From: Lepus europaeus
Lineage: Eukaryota > Chordata > Mammalia > Lagomorpha > Leporidae
Assembly (NCBI RefSeq): GCF_033115175.1
Contig: NC_084839.1
Coordinates: 36,193,501-36,257,500 of the forward strand
Reading direction: 5' to 3'
Length of the DNA stretch: 64,000 bases
In this document: positions 62,377-64,000 of the stretch, one piece after another
How the letters are laid out: the number at the start of each line of letters is the position of its first letter
Numbering within the stretch: the first letter of the stretch is position 1
The notes under the pieces: model-generated
What the model saw: only the letters and a program-made list of their open reading frames with translations
The model's database searches: none
What the model was told of the DNA's origin: nothing
Position numbers and translations under genes: made by a program

Positions 62377-62708
62377 GTTTTAAAGACATTTTTTACTTAT
62401 TTGAAAACAGAGTTTTATATATGAGAGAGGGTGAGGTAGAAAGAGAGATCTTCCATCTGCTAGTTCATTCCCCAAATGTGCACAATGGCCAAGGCTAGGC
62501 CATGCCAAAACCAGGAGCCAGGAGCTTCTTCCAGGTCTTCCATGTGCTTGGCAGGGCGCCAAGCACTTGGGCCATCTTCCTCTGCTTTCCTAGGTGCATT
62601 AGCAGGGAGCAGGATGGGAAGCAATACAGTCAGGATTCAAATTGGTGCCCATATGGAGTGCCAGTGTCTCAGGGGGAGGCTTTACCCACTGAGCCACAAC
62701 ACTGGCCC
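62377..62708 (-). mobile_element. CSINE, older type
   Basis: 'ttttttacttatttgaaaac' tail, reverse body, head 'caacactggcccc'. Possible short TSD TGCTTTT. Confidence 0.88.
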
Positions 62709-62785
62709 CTGCTTTTCACTATTGAAACTTCTTATTTGGTGAAGCCTTAAGCCTTTGACTATAATGTGAATTAGAAACATGTTAT

Positions 62786-63122
62786 ATCAGGCCTACCACT
62801 GTGGTGTCATGGGTAAAACCGCCATCTGCAGTGCCAGCATTCCATGTGGGTGCTGGTTCCAGTCTTGGCTACTCCATTTCTGATCCAGCTCTCTGCTTTG
62901 GCCTGGAAAAGCAGTAGAAGATGGCCCAAGTGCTTGGGTCCCTGCACCTGCGTGGGAAACCTGAAAGAAGCTCCTGGATCCTGGCTTCAGGTCAGTGCAG
63001 CTCCAGCCATTGTGGCCAATTGGGGAGTGAACCAGCACATGGAAGACCTCTCTCTCTCTGCTCCTCCTTATCTCTCTGTGTAACTCCGACTTTCAAATAA
63101 ATAAATAAATCTTTAAAAAAAA
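62786..63122 (+). mobile_element. CSINE with 13-bp TSD
   Basis: Body from 'ggcctaccactgtggtgtca' to a (CT)n stretch and AAATAAATAAATAAATC tail. TSD AGAAACATGTTAT (62773-62785) and AGAAACACGTTAT (63123-63135). Confidence 0.92.
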
Positions 63123-63204
63123 AGAAACACGTTATCTCAAAAACAGAAAAAAAGAATGAAAGAAAAAATGGAGGGAGAGTGAATGAGGGAAGGGGGAAGG
63201 GAAT

Positions 63205-64000
63205 ATCAGTATATTCTTAGAATTGTATAGAATTATTCTTAGGTGTTTAAATTTAACTGAAAAGTGATCCCTGTTAAATATAAGAGTGGGAATAAGAGAG
63301 GGAGGAGATGTACAATTTGGGACATGCTCAATTGGACTTGCCCCAAATGGTGGAGTTAGAAACGTGCCAGGGGATTCTAATACAATCCCATCAAGGTGGC
63401 ATGCACCAATGCCATCTCACTAGTCCAAGTGATCAATTTCAGCTCACAATTGATCACACTGATAGGTCTAAGAGTCAAAGGGATTACATAAACAAGACTA
63501 GTGTCTGCTAATACTAACTGATAGAATAAAAAAGGGAGAGAAAGATCCAACATGGGAAGTGGGAGACACAGCAGACTCATAGAATGGCAGATGTCCTAAG
63601 TAGCACTCTGGCCTCAGAATCAGCCCTTAAGGCATTCAGATCTGGCTCAAGAGCCCATGAGAGTATTTTAGGCATGGAAAGCCAAGACACTCTGGTAAAA
63701 GAAAAAAAAAAAAAAAGAAGACCTAAATGAAAGATCTGTGCGAGTGAGATCCCAGTGGAAAGAACGGGGCCATCAAGGTAGGAGGTACCTTTCTCTGAAG
63801 GGAGGAGAGAACTTCCACTTTGACTATAACCCTGTCAGAATAAGATCGAAGTCGACAAACTCAAAAGGCTTCCATAGCCTTGGCAACTCATGACTAGAGC
63901 CTAGGGAGATTACTGACGCCATAAACAAGAGTGTCAAATTGTTAAGTCAACAACAGGAGTCACTGTGTACTTACTCCTCATGTGGGATCTGTCCTTAATG
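63205..64000 (+). mobile_element. Rabbit L1 3'UTR, cut by the window edge
   Basis: Collinear with 1560-2310: 'tgggaataagagagggagga', 'ggcatgcaccaatgccatct', 'cacagcagactcatagaatg', then poly(A)-like run at 63701-63715 and 'ttccatagccttggcaactc'. The 3' end lies beyond the window. The left limit is uncertain: a purine-rich stretch at 63140-63200 may also belong. Less decayed than the copy at the window start. Confidence 0.9.

Overview
This is mammalian nuclear DNA from a lagomorph, almost certainly rabbit (Oryctolagus) or a close leporid. The diagnostic signal is more than thirty copies of the tRNA-derived lagomorph C-repeat SINE (CSINE). Some are young copies with the head GGCCGGCGCCGTGGCTCA and a (CT)n/poly(A) tail; others are older copies ending in (AAAT)n. 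The window also holds several 3' ends of a rabbit-type LINE-1, which share a long 3'UTR with a G-rich polypurine tract just before the poly(A). I found no functional protein-coding gene, rRNA, tRNA or CRISPR. The DNA is AT-rich and looks intergenic or deeply intronic. Nearly all open frames above 100 codons fall inside SINEs, LINEs or LTRs and are not genes.

Layout. 1-2590: 3' part of a LINE-1 (end of ORF2 plus 3'UTR, + strand). 4767-8206: an ancient antisense LINE-1 broken up by a short young L1 tail, a processed GAPDH pseudogene (5389-6655, - strand) and three CSINEs. 9.5-13.9 kb: single CSINEs in otherwise unassigned sequence. 13.9-19.7 kb: old L1M fragments, a MIR split by a MaLR LTR, a 5'-truncated L1 insertion, two CSINEs and a 1.47-kb antisense L1 3' end with perfect target-site duplications (TSDs). 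20.2-26.5 kb: MaLR-like LTR and nested CSINEs. 27.7-35.4 kb: three solo retroviral LTRs with clean TSDs. One is 413 bp with a 6-bp TSD; the others are 665 and 681 bp with 4-bp TSDs. All three read on the - strand and sit inside or at the edge of older repeats. 35.9-47.5 kb: CSINEs, MIR, L2 and a hAT-Charlie relic. 49-51 kb: a ~119-bp tandem duplication and a second MaLR LTR. 51.5-54.6 kb: two young CSINEs and an L1 tail inserted in another L1 tail. 54.6-59.0 kb: no recognised repeat except a possible L2 remnant. 59.0-64.0 kb: CSINE pair, old L1M, further CSINEs, and a rabbit L1 3'UTR cut by the window edge.

The elements do not form a pathway. They form a stratigraphy of insertions that can be read from TSDs: MIR/L2/L1M and MaLR first, then old CSINEs, then class I and II LTRs, rabbit L1 tails and young CSINEs. 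I see no evidence for a new functional system. The most useful leads are the three LTRs, a CSINE carrying ~55 bp of foreign sequence inside its TSDs, and the young CSINEs, which may be polymorphic insertions. Family names come from recall of consensus sequences, not from a database search.
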